Origin: QZLE01 sp033852135
GTDB lineage: Bacteria > Pseudomonadota > Gammaproteobacteria > QZLD01
Reading direction: 5' to 3'
DNA length: 64,000 nucleotides
NCBI GenBank assembly: GCA_033852135.1
Contig: JAWSVB010000009.1
Location: forward strand, 1-64,000
Part shown: positions 45,124 to 54,007 of the stretch, one piece after another
Layout of the letters: each line of letters begins with the position of its first letter
Position numbering within the stretch: position 1 is the first letter of the stretch
Made by a program: the position numbers and the translations under genes
Notes under the pieces: model-generated
The model's database searches: none
What the model was told of the DNA's origin: nothing
Seen by the model: only the letters and a program-made list of their open reading frames with translations

Positions 45124-45786
45124 ATGAAAAATGGATTGTGTAACTTATTAGTTATTGGGTTAGTAACTTTTTTGTTTGCTGGATGCGCGAATATACCCTC
45201 AGAAGCGCCAACATTATCGTCTGAACTTGGAAAACGAATTGAAAGCTTAGAAGCAGCTAATATAAGGCTTTTGAATAGATTTTTTGAGCAAAAGCGTAAA
45301 GATATAGATACATTCATTGAACACGAATGGTTACCAACCTTTTCAAATGAGTTTTTTCGTAGGCCTAAGATAGCTAATGCCTGGAATACAGTTGTCCGTG
45401 AGAATGACAATACTCAAAGAGCTAAGTTTTTAATGATGGTTGGAACTTCATTACAGGAAAGAATAAATCAAAAGAGAATCGAGCTGATAAGACCTCTTGA
45501 TGAGCTGGAAAGACAAATTGAGCATTCACTTAAAAATGAATATGCACAGGCCAAAGCAATTAATAATTCTGTTACTTCATTTTTGTTATCTGCATCAAAG
45601 GTTGCCGAAAATAGAAATCGCCTATTGGCAAAAGCTGGAGTAACTGAAGAGAAGATCTCCAAAGTAATCGATAAAACTGATGAGATTGTAACTAAGCTTT
45701 TGGATGGCGCTAAAATGGCTGATGAGAAGCTAGAGATAGCTGAAGAGTATAAAGAGAAGATTATGGAGCTTAAAAACTCTTTATAA
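45124..45786 (+). CDS. Putative helical lipoprotein in the cargo island
   Basis: 220 aa. The lipobox LFAGC after a hydrophobic signal marks a lipoprotein; the mature chain is almost entirely helical and charged (KRIESLEAANIRLLNRFFEQ, LDELERQIEHSLKNEYAQAK, KISKVIDKTDEIVTKLLDGA), so it probably forms coiled coils in the periplasm. ATG 45124, following GGGAAAAC, is preferred to the earlier in-frame start at 45091, which would bury the signal peptide. It lies between two DUF4157 genes; an immunity or chaperone role is possible, but not shown. Confidence 0.65.
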   Translation: MKNGLCNLLVIGLVTFLFAGCANIPSEAPTLSSELGKRIESLEAANIRLLNRFFEQKRKDIDTFIEHEWLPTFSNEFFRRPKIANAWNTVVRENDNTQRAKFLMMVGTSLQERINQKRIELIRPLDELERQIEHSLKNEYAQAKAINNSVTSFLLSASKVAENRNRLLAKAGVTEEKISKVIDKTDEIVTKLLDGAKMADEKLEIAEEYKEKIMELKNSL

Positions 45787-45829
45787 TTAAAGCTACTGCG
45801 CTGGTTTATTTGGTTATCAATTAGATATA

Positions 45830-45857
45830 CGTCATACCAGTGAAGGCCGGTATCCAG
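45830..45857. repeat. Dispersed repeat fragment
   Basis: GTCATACCAGTGAAGGCCGG followed by TATCCAG: a diverged single copy of the GTCATCCCGGCGAAGGCCGG element, in the gap before the 94-aa gene. Confidence 0.65.
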
Positions 45858-45899
45858 AAAAGTTATAAGTAACATGAAAACCAAAACAAGGAAAAGGAC

Positions 45900-46184
45900 A
45901 TGCCGATAGATTGGGATAATTTTGAAAGTGATTTAAATGATGCTATCGATGATAGCGTAACCATAACTGATGCAAAGCTCGCTGCAAAAGTATCTTCTGT
46001 TACCAGAATGACTGATGAAGAGATTGCTGAGTTTTTTCCTGAGCCTGCAGACCTTCAGCGTTTAACAAAATTGATGAAGATTGTTAAATCAGCTGAAGAC
46101 CAAAATACCAAGGTAAATAAAATCGTGGAAAATACAGAAGAGTTTGCCGATATCATAGTCACTCTATTGAATAAGTTTGTTTAA
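45900..46184 (+). CDS. Small acidic helical protein, unknown (94 aa)
   Basis: Acidic, all-helical-looking protein (DWDNFESDLNDAIDDSVTIT, EEIAEFFPEPADLQRLTKLM, ENTEEFADIIVTLLNKFV). There is no signal or membrane segment. AAGGAAAAGGAC precedes the ATG. It is 26 bases before the SLATT-like gene and probably co-expressed. No family recognised; it could be a cytoplasmic partner of the membrane protein or of an effector. Confidence 0.6.
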   Translation: MPIDWDNFESDLNDAIDDSVTITDAKLAAKVSSVTRMTDEEIAEFFPEPADLQRLTKLMKIVKSAEDQNTKVNKIVENTEEFADIIVTLLNKFV

Positions 46185-46210
46185 ACAAAATTAAAAGCCA
46201 GGAAAACCCA

Positions 46211-46894
46211 ATGAAACAATACAGTTTTGAAAAGGCAAACAAATCATCCAGACGAAACCCAGAAGAAGCTCGGGTGGATCTACCAGTAATGAAACATAAC
46301 CTTGGAATAGGACTGGATGATAAAAGATTTGATGAAGATCTGATTGAGCTTATAACTCAGATTCACCTAAATATATTCTGGTATCAAAACAAAATTGCCA
46401 AAGAGACATCTAAAAGGCGTTTTTTCTTCTTTATCAGTGCTTTACTGTTGCTGTTACTGCCTGTTGCTGTATTTCTTTTAGCCACCCTTAATGGTAACGC
46501 GGCTTCCACTACAATCGCAACACAGATTACAGCTCTGCTTGCAGGCTTAATAGCGTTTCAGAATGTTATGAGAACCTGGATGGATGTCCGCAGTGGAGTT
46601 GGAATATTTCATGAGGCTGCAGCAAAACTGAAAAAGCAACTATTCAGTTTTGAGCGTGAATGGAGTAATAAAATCAGGTGTTTTCAGGGTGAAGCAGTTG
46701 AACAGCAACAGTTTGCCAATGAATTTAAAGAAGCAATTAAAGCTAATATTGAAATCGCAACTGATGTTGAAAATGAAGAAAGAGCTCGTTTCTTTGAAAA
46801 AACTATGGGATATCCAGATATTAACGTGGGTACATCATTAGCAGATGTTACAAAGACAGCTGCAGGTGTTAAGAATAATTTAGGGTTAAAGTAA
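46211..46894 (+). CDS. Two-TM SLATT/DUF4231-like membrane protein
   Basis: 227 aa. A conserved-looking N-terminal helix (LIELITQIHLNIFWYQNKIA) precedes two adjacent TM helices at about 75-97 and 101-120 (FFFFISALLLLLLPVAVFLL and TTIATQITALLAGLIAFQNV) and a long cytoplasmic coiled helix (FHEAAAKLKKQLFSFEREW). This is the layout of SLATT domain proteins, predicted pore-forming membrane effectors often tied to nucleotide-signal or conflict systems. It lies between DUF4157 genes and after a lipoprotein and a small acidic protein. Confidence 0.68.
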   Translation: MKQYSFEKANKSSRRNPEEARVDLPVMKHNLGIGLDDKRFDEDLIELITQIHLNIFWYQNKIAKETSKRRFFFFISALLLLLLPVAVFLLATLNGNAASTTIATQITALLAGLIAFQNVMRTWMDVRSGVGIFHEAAAKLKKQLFSFEREWSNKIRCFQGEAVEQQQFANEFKEAIKANIEIATDVENEERARFFEKTMGYPDINVGTSLADVTKTAAGVKNNLGLK

Positions 46895-46905
46895 AACCTT
46901 TTTTT

Positions 46906-46985
46906 GTCATTCCCGCGAAAGCGGGAATCTCGACAATACTGATGTCAAACAAGTTATAACAGATTCCCGCTTTCGCGGGAATGAC
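46906..46985. repeat. Perfect 23-bp inverted repeat element
   Basis: Arms at 46906-46928 and 46963-46985 are perfect complements of each other; each starts or ends with GTCATTCCCGCGAAAGCGGG. Each arm is itself a small hairpin (CCCGC GAAA GCGGG). It occupies the gap before the second DUF4157 gene. Confidence 0.9.
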
Positions 46986-47021
46986 CGTTTAATTTATAGT
47001 GCTTTTATAAAAGAAAAACAA

Positions 47022-49181
47022 ATGGGCGACCAAATACAAAAAGCTCCAGAAGCGGAGCCAGCGCTAGTAACACCAGTGCTTGAAGAACCGCATGAAAGTC
47101 ACTCTCTACGCAAAGAAAATGTGCGAGGAATACTCGCTGGTAGATCGTTTTCTGCCAAACTAGGTGCAGCAGATGACCCTGTTGAATCACAAGCTGACAG
47201 TTTAGCTAACGCTGCACTGTCTAAGAGCATATCCGCAAGTGCTACTGCAGAAAGCACTGCATCGCAAACTGCTACATCAAGCCTAAAAAATCGTCCACTT
47301 TCAACTGCTGAACGAAACTTTTTTGAACCACGTTTTAGCACCGATTTTTCAGGTGTTCGTTTAAATTATTCCAGTGAGTCATCTAGTCTTGCTAGGCAGG
47401 TTAATGCTAGGGCATTTACACTTGGTTCTGACATCCATTTTTCTAACCCAAGTATAAATTTTAATTCAGATTCAGGTAGAAAAACTCTTGCTCATGAGTT
47501 AGCTCATGTAGTTCAAAATAAACGAACAAGCAGCAATGAAAACGTAATTAGAAGAGAAGTTGATATAACTGGTAGAGTTGAATATAGCACTCGCTATAGA
47601 AATAGTGAGGGCGAGGCTAGAGATAATGCTGAAGAGATTGAGCTAGGGGTATTAGTAAGGGTTTTTTATAACCTGCAACAAGCAGGGCTAATCCCAGAAT
47701 CAGAGCACCTAGGTGATGATTTAAATGGTTGTCAGCGTGCCGCTATGGGTACAATCATGGATGAGATGGGGGTTAGCAGGGGAATTACTGGTTGTAGTGT
47801 TCCAACTACCTATGAAGCTGCTTTGCGAATTTTAGTAACAGATGCAGATGATAATGGAAGATTCGATATAGATATTGATGCATTATATCGATCCAGACTT
47901 ACTAATTTATCGCAAACTAGTTGTGTTGATACTGGTGTAATTGAAAGAGCGATTAATGCTCAGTTAGATCCTACTGATGATTGGTTAGATGACCAATCTG
48001 ATGATGCTGACCACTCCAATGATTTTTTTGGACAAAGTACACAGTTTGTAAATCGTTTTGGTGGATTAACTGATGAAGGTGATGCAGTTCGTAGCTTAGA
48101 TGATGGTTATGTCATAACAGATATTGAGCGATATTACTGGCAGGCGAGAAATACAATACGTGGATTTGCAGAGGAAAATGACCATGAATCTGTAGTCTCA
48201 AATGCAATTACCGCTGCAACAGATCTTCAACGAGTTGGAGGTTGGGAAGAAGCAGCACAATTGATGGCTTTTGGATTCAGGAGTGCAGTTAATAGCCAAA
48301 CGCTAACAGAAAGATTGCTAGCTTCTTTGGCTGAAGGTCAGCCACTTTCTCGCATCTTAAATGAAACTGTAGATATTAGATTAACCTCAGAATTGCAATA
48401 TGAATTTGATCGTAACGAAGATATTGAGATAAGGGAGGATTCAAGTGATTTCGATATCACACTTGCTCAGTTGGTTGGATTGGTTCAGGAGAGGAGCTCA
48501 TTTGTTAGTACTGTAGCTGAATCAGTTCAAGGTAGTGTTTCACAAACTCCATCTTTACAATCTATGACTCAGCATATGCATCAGCTAGTTAGTACCGCAA
48601 CCTTAGAACAGGTAAAGACAGCGCTAGGCAATGCTTTATCCAGCCAGTTTGTGCACTCCGGCGGAGGGGTGGATTATGAAGGCTTTCCCGGTGCTACAAG
48701 AAGCAGTAATATACAGGGGTTATATGATGCACTTTCTCAAGATGGTGCAGGTAGATTTGTTATTGATTGTGATGGTTTTGTAGCGTTAGCTCGTCACTTT
48801 TTGGATGATGGCTCTAATAGGTTTCGTTTCTTATTTATGGATAAAAGAACAAGAGACGTCCTTAGAGAAAATGTCTATAGAGGTAACACCCACGCAATGA
48901 TGGCAGTTATGGAGATGAACACTGGGCAAGGCTTTATTGTAAATAATCATAATGTTCATGGAGAGTTTACCTTTGATCCTCAAGGTTCATTCACACAGTT
49001 ATTTAGTTCAATAGGCATTGGGTTAAGGGCGATTGGATATACCAATCAATATACACGTGTATTTATAGCAGATGACCAATCAATATATGATGCAGGTGAT
49101 GACCCAAATAGATGGGAGTGGCCTAACTGGAGACCGTCTGATACTCCAGAGTCAACTCCAGAAGTAGAAGAGTCTGAGTAA
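47022..49181 (+). CDS. DUF4157 effector with C-terminal Cys-His-Asn domain (719 aa)
   Basis: Residues about 90-165 are the DUF4157 core: ERNFFEPRFSTDFSGVRLNY, ARAFTLGSDIHF and HELAH at 158-162, with an ADDPVESQADSLAN segment upstream. The middle (180-530) is helical and acidic, unrecognised. Near the C-terminus C583 (VIDCDGFVALARHFL), H624 (THAMMAVMEM) and N641/N642 (FIVNNHNVH) are spaced like a transglutaminase/papain-type catalytic triad. Cargo of the injection system is the likely role; the reaction is inferred. Seven bases separate it from the next DUF4157 gene. Confidence 0.78.
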   Translation: MGDQIQKAPEAEPALVTPVLEEPHESHSLRKENVRGILAGRSFSAKLGAADDPVESQADSLANAALSKSISASATAESTASQTATSSLKNRPLSTAERNFFEPRFSTDFSGVRLNYSSESSSLARQVNARAFTLGSDIHFSNPSINFNSDSGRKTLAHELAHVVQNKRTSSNENVIRREVDITGRVEYSTRYRNSEGEARDNAEEIELGVLVRVFYNLQQAGLIPESEHLGDDLNGCQRAAMGTIMDEMGVSRGITGCSVPTTYEAALRILVTDADDNGRFDIDIDALYRSRLTNLSQTSCVDTGVIERAINAQLDPTDDWLDDQSDDADHSNDFFGQSTQFVNRFGGLTDEGDAVRSLDDGYVITDIERYYWQARNTIRGFAEENDHESVVSNAITAATDLQRVGGWEEAAQLMAFGFRSAVNSQTLTERLLASLAEGQPLSRILNETVDIRLTSELQYEFDRNEDIEIREDSSDFDITLAQLVGLVQERSSFVSTVAESVQGSVSQTPSLQSMTQHMHQLVSTATLEQVKTALGNALSSQFVHSGGGVDYEGFPGATRSSNIQGLYDALSQDGAGRFVIDCDGFVALARHFLDDGSNRFRFLFMDKRTRDVLRENVYRGNTHAMMAVMEMNTGQGFIVNNHNVHGEFTFDPQGSFTQLFSSIGIGLRAIGYTNQYTRVFIADDQSIYDAGDDPNRWEWPNWRPSDTPESTPEVEESE

Positions 49182-49188
49182 GTATAGA

Positions 49189-51462
49189 ATGGAATATGCA
49201 GCAAAAAACAACAAAACCGACTCAAATACTGTCGAAAACAGTGGGAATATTGCTGAATCTAAACACTCTTTAGTTAAAGAAAAAATTAGTGGTATTCTCC
49301 GCAGTGGTGACCAAGAGCAAGCTGCAAAACAGGCTGCTAGTGAAGCGGTTTCTTCAAGTAGTGATAGCTCATCTAATTCAAATAATAAACAATCAATTGC
49401 TCAGCGCAGCCAGATAAGAAACATCCTTTCTGGTGCTACTCCAATTACAATTCCAGATAATATTCGTAGCGGTATAGAAGATAAATACAGTGCAGATTTT
49501 AGCTCGGTAAGATTTTATCAGGATGCTAAAACCACCAAATCTGTAAATGCTAAAGCCTATACATACGGAAGTGATATAGTCTTTTCACCAAAGTACTACC
49601 AACCTAATACAACTGAAGGAAATAAATTAATAGCGCATGAACTCGCGCATGTAGTGCAACAAAATAATAGCGGCACAATGCAGCTACAAAGGGATGAAGT
49701 CCCAGCTGCGGCAGCAAAAGGAAAACAGTTTGAATTCAATGATTCGCTCAATGAAATTACGCGCAGAAGAACTGTTATAAGTGGCGGTAAAGAAGTAGAA
49801 GTATCATCTGGTTTATTGAACCATATATACGTAGTTTCGATTTTACTAGATACATTCAAGGATGAGAAAAAAATTGCAATATTAACTCGAGCAATTGCTG
49901 CAAACAAAGATGCAAAAGCTCTTTCAAGAAAATATGGTTTGGCAGCGATTATGGCTTTGCATGATGCTAATATTGATGCAACAAAAGCAGCTGAATTATT
50001 AAAAAACAGAGCCAGTTACTATTCTTCAGATGCAATTTTAAAACGTTCAAAACAAAAACCAAATATTATTGCAGATAATTTAACGAAAGTTGGTCGTGAT
50101 ACGGCTCGCAATGTTCGTGAAGGTGGTTCTTATAGCAATGTAAACAAAGATAAAGTTAAGGCTAGTTGGGATCTTAATCTTAGTAAAGAAAATCTAAGTA
50201 CTTTAAAACAAGTTGTGCCCTTATTGAGTCGTCGTGAGGCATCAGCCTCTAATGGTGAGCTAAGAATCATTCAAGGTATAAAAGATCTTGAGATTGCTTC
50301 TGGTAAACTTAAAAAAAGCTTGAAACAGTATACGCATGCGGATAATAGGGATTTGCCTGCAACTAAAGCTGTAATAACAGCTAGTGCTGCCCTAAAACAA
50401 TTAAAGACAGCTAAAGAAAGTTTTGGATTAGCATCACTTGGTGGGGTTAAAGGTGTCGAAGATATTTTTGATGATATAGATTATGAATCAATTAAATTAT
50501 CCCAAATAATAAAAGAGTGGAATAAATATAGATCTGTACAGATGGAAGTTCGTTATGAAAAGCGAAAAACATTTGGTCTGGATAAGTCTAATTTCAGGAA
50601 AATTATAAAAAAGATAAACTCATTAAGCGTAAGCATTTACAAAAGAAGAGGTAAATTAAGTGGAATTAAAGATTCCCTTGTTAGAGTTGGAATAATTGTT
50701 CGCTATTTTATCTCTTTAAATGATGATAACTATACAAATTCACCCACCCTTGAAGAGCTAGCAAAACACGTAAATAATCTTGGTGAAATACCTAAAGATT
50801 TAAGGAAATTATCTTCAAAGCATATTCCAGTAGGGTTTGGCTTGTATGAGCAGTTAGTAGTTCTTATAAAGAACCAGATTAAAACTAGAATGAGAATGAA
50901 CGCTAAACTTGGCGAAGACCCAGGCATAAAACCATCTCAGGATAATGTTAAAAAATATTTTGTATCTTTAAAAAATGGTTCTAATCAGTCTGTTGTATCC
51001 GCATATAAAACGTACGCAGCTGGATATTTTCAACACCGAGTTAATCCAGCTCCAGGCTGGAAGAAAGAACCAAGTGTTGATGATATATATAATCATAAGA
51101 TAACTATAGGCGGAACAAGAATGCAAGTTTGTGCTGGGTATGCAGAGCTTGGAATGCACCTTTTTCAGTTAGCAGGTGCAAAGTCAAAAGGTTTTATTTC
51201 ATGGGGAAAGTATACTGATGCAGAGATACTTGCGAACCATACAAACCTCACATCAGTGCACTTAGTTGCCAAAGTACAACGAAAGAGTCAAATATTCTAT
51301 ATTTCAAATCATTTGGTTTATAAAACTGCTGAGGCAGCATTCAAAGATGTAGGATATTTAAAAGAGAAATGTATCAGAGCTAAAGGTAGCACTGCTAAAA
51401 ATTCAAATGATAATTTTGTTAAGGCATTTATGAGAAGGAAAAAAGTACTACAAAATAATTAA
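49189..51462 (+). CDS. DUF4157 effector with Cys-His-Asn C-terminal domain (757 aa)
   Basis: DUF4157 core at about 95-160 with HELAH at 150-154 (DFSSVRFYQDAKTTKSVNAK, AYTYGSDIVFSPKYY). A Lys-rich helical middle (180-600) follows. The C-terminal domain has C648 in MQVCAGYAELGMHLFQLAG, H691 in TSVHLVAKV and N707 in FYISNHLVY, like a transglutaminase-superfamily core. The C-terminal end is strongly basic. It is a paralogue of the next gene, with a near-identical first 170 residues; the pair arose by tandem duplication. Confidence 0.8.
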   Translation: MEYAAKNNKTDSNTVENSGNIAESKHSLVKEKISGILRSGDQEQAAKQAASEAVSSSSDSSSNSNNKQSIAQRSQIRNILSGATPITIPDNIRSGIEDKYSADFSSVRFYQDAKTTKSVNAKAYTYGSDIVFSPKYYQPNTTEGNKLIAHELAHVVQQNNSGTMQLQRDEVPAAAAKGKQFEFNDSLNEITRRRTVISGGKEVEVSSGLLNHIYVVSILLDTFKDEKKIAILTRAIAANKDAKALSRKYGLAAIMALHDANIDATKAAELLKNRASYYSSDAILKRSKQKPNIIADNLTKVGRDTARNVREGGSYSNVNKDKVKASWDLNLSKENLSTLKQVVPLLSRREASASNGELRIIQGIKDLEIASGKLKKSLKQYTHADNRDLPATKAVITASAALKQLKTAKESFGLASLGGVKGVEDIFDDIDYESIKLSQIIKEWNKYRSVQMEVRYEKRKTFGLDKSNFRKIIKKINSLSVSIYKRRGKLSGIKDSLVRVGIIVRYFISLNDDNYTNSPTLEELAKHVNNLGEIPKDLRKLSSKHIPVGFGLYEQLVVLIKNQIKTRMRMNAKLGEDPGIKPSQDNVKKYFVSLKNGSNQSVVSAYKTYAAGYFQHRVNPAPGWKKEPSVDDIYNHKITIGGTRMQVCAGYAELGMHLFQLAGAKSKGFISWGKYTDAEILANHTNLTSVHLVAKVQRKSQIFYISNHLVYKTAEAAFKDVGYLKEKCIRAKGSTAKNSNDNFVKAFMRRKKVLQNN

Positions 51463-51505
51463 ATAGTACTTATGAATAGGGTAAATACTTTCAGGATTTA
51501 GTTAA

Positions 51506-53788
51506 ATGGAATATGCAGCAAAGGATAATAAAAATAATTCAGAGACTGTAGAAAATAGCAGTGATATTGCTGAACCAAAGCATTCTTTGGCCAAAGATAA
51601 AATTGGCACCATTCTTCGTGGTGGTGACCAAGAGGCAGCTGCAAAACAGGCTGCTAGTGAAGCGGTTTTTTCAAATAGTGATAGCTCATCTATTCCAAGT
51701 AATAAACAGCCAATTGCTCAGCGCAGTCATATAAGAAGCATACTTACAGATGCGTCTCCTACGACAATTCCAAATAAAACTCGCAGCGATATTGAAAATA
51801 AATACAATGCAGATTTTAGCTCTGTTAGATTTTATGAGGATGCTAAAAGTACCAAAGCAGTTAATGCAAAAGCCTATACTTATGGGAGTGATGTTGTCCT
51901 ATCCCCAAAGTATTATCAATCAAATACAATAGAAGGTAACAAGTTAATTGCGCACGAACTTTCCCATGTAGTACAACAAAATAATAGTGGCACAATGCAG
52001 CTACAAAGGGATGAGGCTCCTAAAGAGATACCAGCAGACCAACTAGCTGATTATAACGATTCTTTGAATGAAATTATGCCAGGGGTAGAGTACGATGAAA
52101 AAGGGAAATTAAAAAAGTACGGCACAGGACTTTTACACAATATTTATATTGTTGGCATATTGGTAGATACATTTGAAGATGATAAAAAAATAGGCGCATT
52201 AACGCGCGCGATTGCTGTAAATAAAGATGCTAAAGCCATAACAAAATCCCATGGTATTTGTGGGTTAATGGCATTATATGATGCAAATGTTGATGCAAAA
52301 AAAGCACTTAAACTACTTGAACAAAACAAAGAATTTTACTCCCTTGATGCAATAGTAAAACGCTCTAAACAAAACCCTGTAGCAGGTATTAAAAAAGACC
52401 TATTAAAAGTAAGTTCTGATAGTGAACAATCTGCCAAAAGCGAAGGTGCATACAGTAATATATCTAGAAATTCTATTAATGCTAACTGGGCATTAGCATT
52501 GAGCAAAGATAACCTCACAAATCTTAAAGATAGTGTCTCTGAGCTTAAAATGGTTCAAGTTCATAGTGATAACGCCCAGGCAAGGTTTAAATCAAGTAAA
52601 GCATCACTCACCGAAGCAGAAGATAAAATGGATGAGTGCAAAAAATCATATAAAACAGCTAGGTCAAAAGGTGGTGGTGACGCTAGTGCTATGTATATGG
52701 TTAAAAAAATTGTTGCAATATTAGCTCAAGCAAAAGACTCTCTTAGCCTTGCTTCCGCATATGGTATTAAACACCTGGATAGACAGCGTGACTCAATCGA
52801 ATCCGAGATGGAGAAACTTGGCCCTATTTTTACTGCATGGAAACAGCATAGAGATAGCCAGAAAGGTAAATATTCGCGACATAGAACTATATATGACCTT
52901 GGTGCTTCAGGGTTTGATGAAATTAAGGGTAAAATTGCGAAAATTAATCGAAAATTCAGAGAAGATAATTATAAATATCAAGGCAGCGAAAAATCAGTTC
53001 AGAGAATTGAATATATTATCCGTTATTTCATTATGCTCAATGATAAAACTTATAAAAATGGGCCAACAATTGAAGAATCGAAAGGATATTTAAATACGTT
53101 AGATGAGCTTTCCGATGATTTTGAAAAAGTATTTGGGGGGATACTTGCTTTTAATAACTCAATTTATTTAGAGCTTATAGATATAATTCCTAAACAAGTT
53201 AAAGCGAGGATTCTTATAGAGAAACAGTCAGGAAAAGACCCAGGAATTAAAATCAACAGGTCATCAATAGAAACTCACTTCAAATCTATAAAGAAACAAT
53301 CCAATGAGGCTGTTAAAGATGCCTATGCAGCTTATGCTGGTGGTTTTTTTCAGCATCGAATTGAAGCCCCTAAAGAGAGGGAGAATCCACCTACAGTTGA
53401 TGAAATATTTGCAAACCCTATAACTATTGGTGGTGCTAGGTTAGTTGTTTGTGCAGGGTATGCAGAGCTTGGTATGCATCTTCTTGAGTTAGCAGGCGGT
53501 ACCCCTAAGGGATTTATTACTTGGGGCGAACTTACTGAGGCAGAGGTTCTTGATGAAGACGCTGCTCTAAGTAGTTTACATATAGTCGCCAAAGTTAGGC
53601 GAAAAAACAAAAATATTTATATATCAAATGATGAGGTATATGACTCAGAAGAAGCTGCATTCCAGAGTGTTGGATTTGAAAAGGTTCCGACTAATGGAAA
53701 GATATCAGTTAAGAGTAAAGGGAAAACTGCAAAATCATCTGGTAAAAATTTCATAAAACAGCTTGAGAGAAAGAGAAAGCAGCTGTGA
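51506..53788 (+). CDS. DUF4157 effector, tandem paralogue (760 aa)
   Basis: Same plan as the preceding gene: starts MEYAAKDNKNNSETVENSSD, DUF4157 with HELSH at 150-154, Lys-rich helical middle, and the C-terminal C649 (VVCAGYAELGMHLLELAGG), H692 (SSLHIVAKV) and N708 (IYISNDEVY). The N-terminal 170 residues and the catalytic-like end are conserved between the two copies while the middle differs, suggesting selection for delivery and activity with divergence of targeting or partner surface. It is the last eCIS gene; no clear terminator follows. Confidence 0.8.
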   Translation: MEYAAKDNKNNSETVENSSDIAEPKHSLAKDKIGTILRGGDQEAAAKQAASEAVFSNSDSSSIPSNKQPIAQRSHIRSILTDASPTTIPNKTRSDIENKYNADFSSVRFYEDAKSTKAVNAKAYTYGSDVVLSPKYYQSNTIEGNKLIAHELSHVVQQNNSGTMQLQRDEAPKEIPADQLADYNDSLNEIMPGVEYDEKGKLKKYGTGLLHNIYIVGILVDTFEDDKKIGALTRAIAVNKDAKAITKSHGICGLMALYDANVDAKKALKLLEQNKEFYSLDAIVKRSKQNPVAGIKKDLLKVSSDSEQSAKSEGAYSNISRNSINANWALALSKDNLTNLKDSVSELKMVQVHSDNAQARFKSSKASLTEAEDKMDECKKSYKTARSKGGGDASAMYMVKKIVAILAQAKDSLSLASAYGIKHLDRQRDSIESEMEKLGPIFTAWKQHRDSQKGKYSRHRTIYDLGASGFDEIKGKIAKINRKFREDNYKYQGSEKSVQRIEYIIRYFIMLNDKTYKNGPTIEESKGYLNTLDELSDDFEKVFGGILAFNNSIYLELIDIIPKQVKARILIEKQSGKDPGIKINRSSIETHFKSIKKQSNEAVKDAYAAYAGGFFQHRIEAPKERENPPTVDEIFANPITIGGARLVVCAGYAELGMHLLELAGGTPKGFITWGELTEAEVLDEDAALSSLHIVAKVRRKNKNIYISNDEVYDSEEAAFQSVGFEKVPTNGKISVKSKGKTAKSSGKNFIKQLERKRKQL

Positions 53789-54007
53789 AAAAGATAAAGT
53801 ATTCGCAAATTGTTCCGATAGATACTAAAATGACCTTACTAAATGAACTTATTTTATTGATAAGACTCACAAAACAGTGAATGAAAAAAGACTTACATAA
53901 TTAAACTATCTATAATTAGTTATCAAGCTGTATGTGGCCGTTGTTAGAATAATAAAATACGACCTAAAAATAAAAATAAGCAAACATAGAACAACAATAA
54001 AAAATAG

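Noticed and set aside
45030..45410. Minus-strand ORF of 126 codons across the 42820 gene end and the lipoprotein start
   Set aside because: It is antisense to better supported coding sequence and has no family pattern or ribosome site.
46906..46985. Inverted repeat pair resembling an integron attC site or IS ends
   Set aside because: Arms are of the same type as the dispersed GTCATTCCCGCG repeats, enclose only 34 bases, and no integrase or transposase is present.
53785..53880. Possible 31-codon GTG-start ORF overlapping the last eCIS stop
   Set aside because: No ribosome site of its own, very short and no recognisable product; not supportable.
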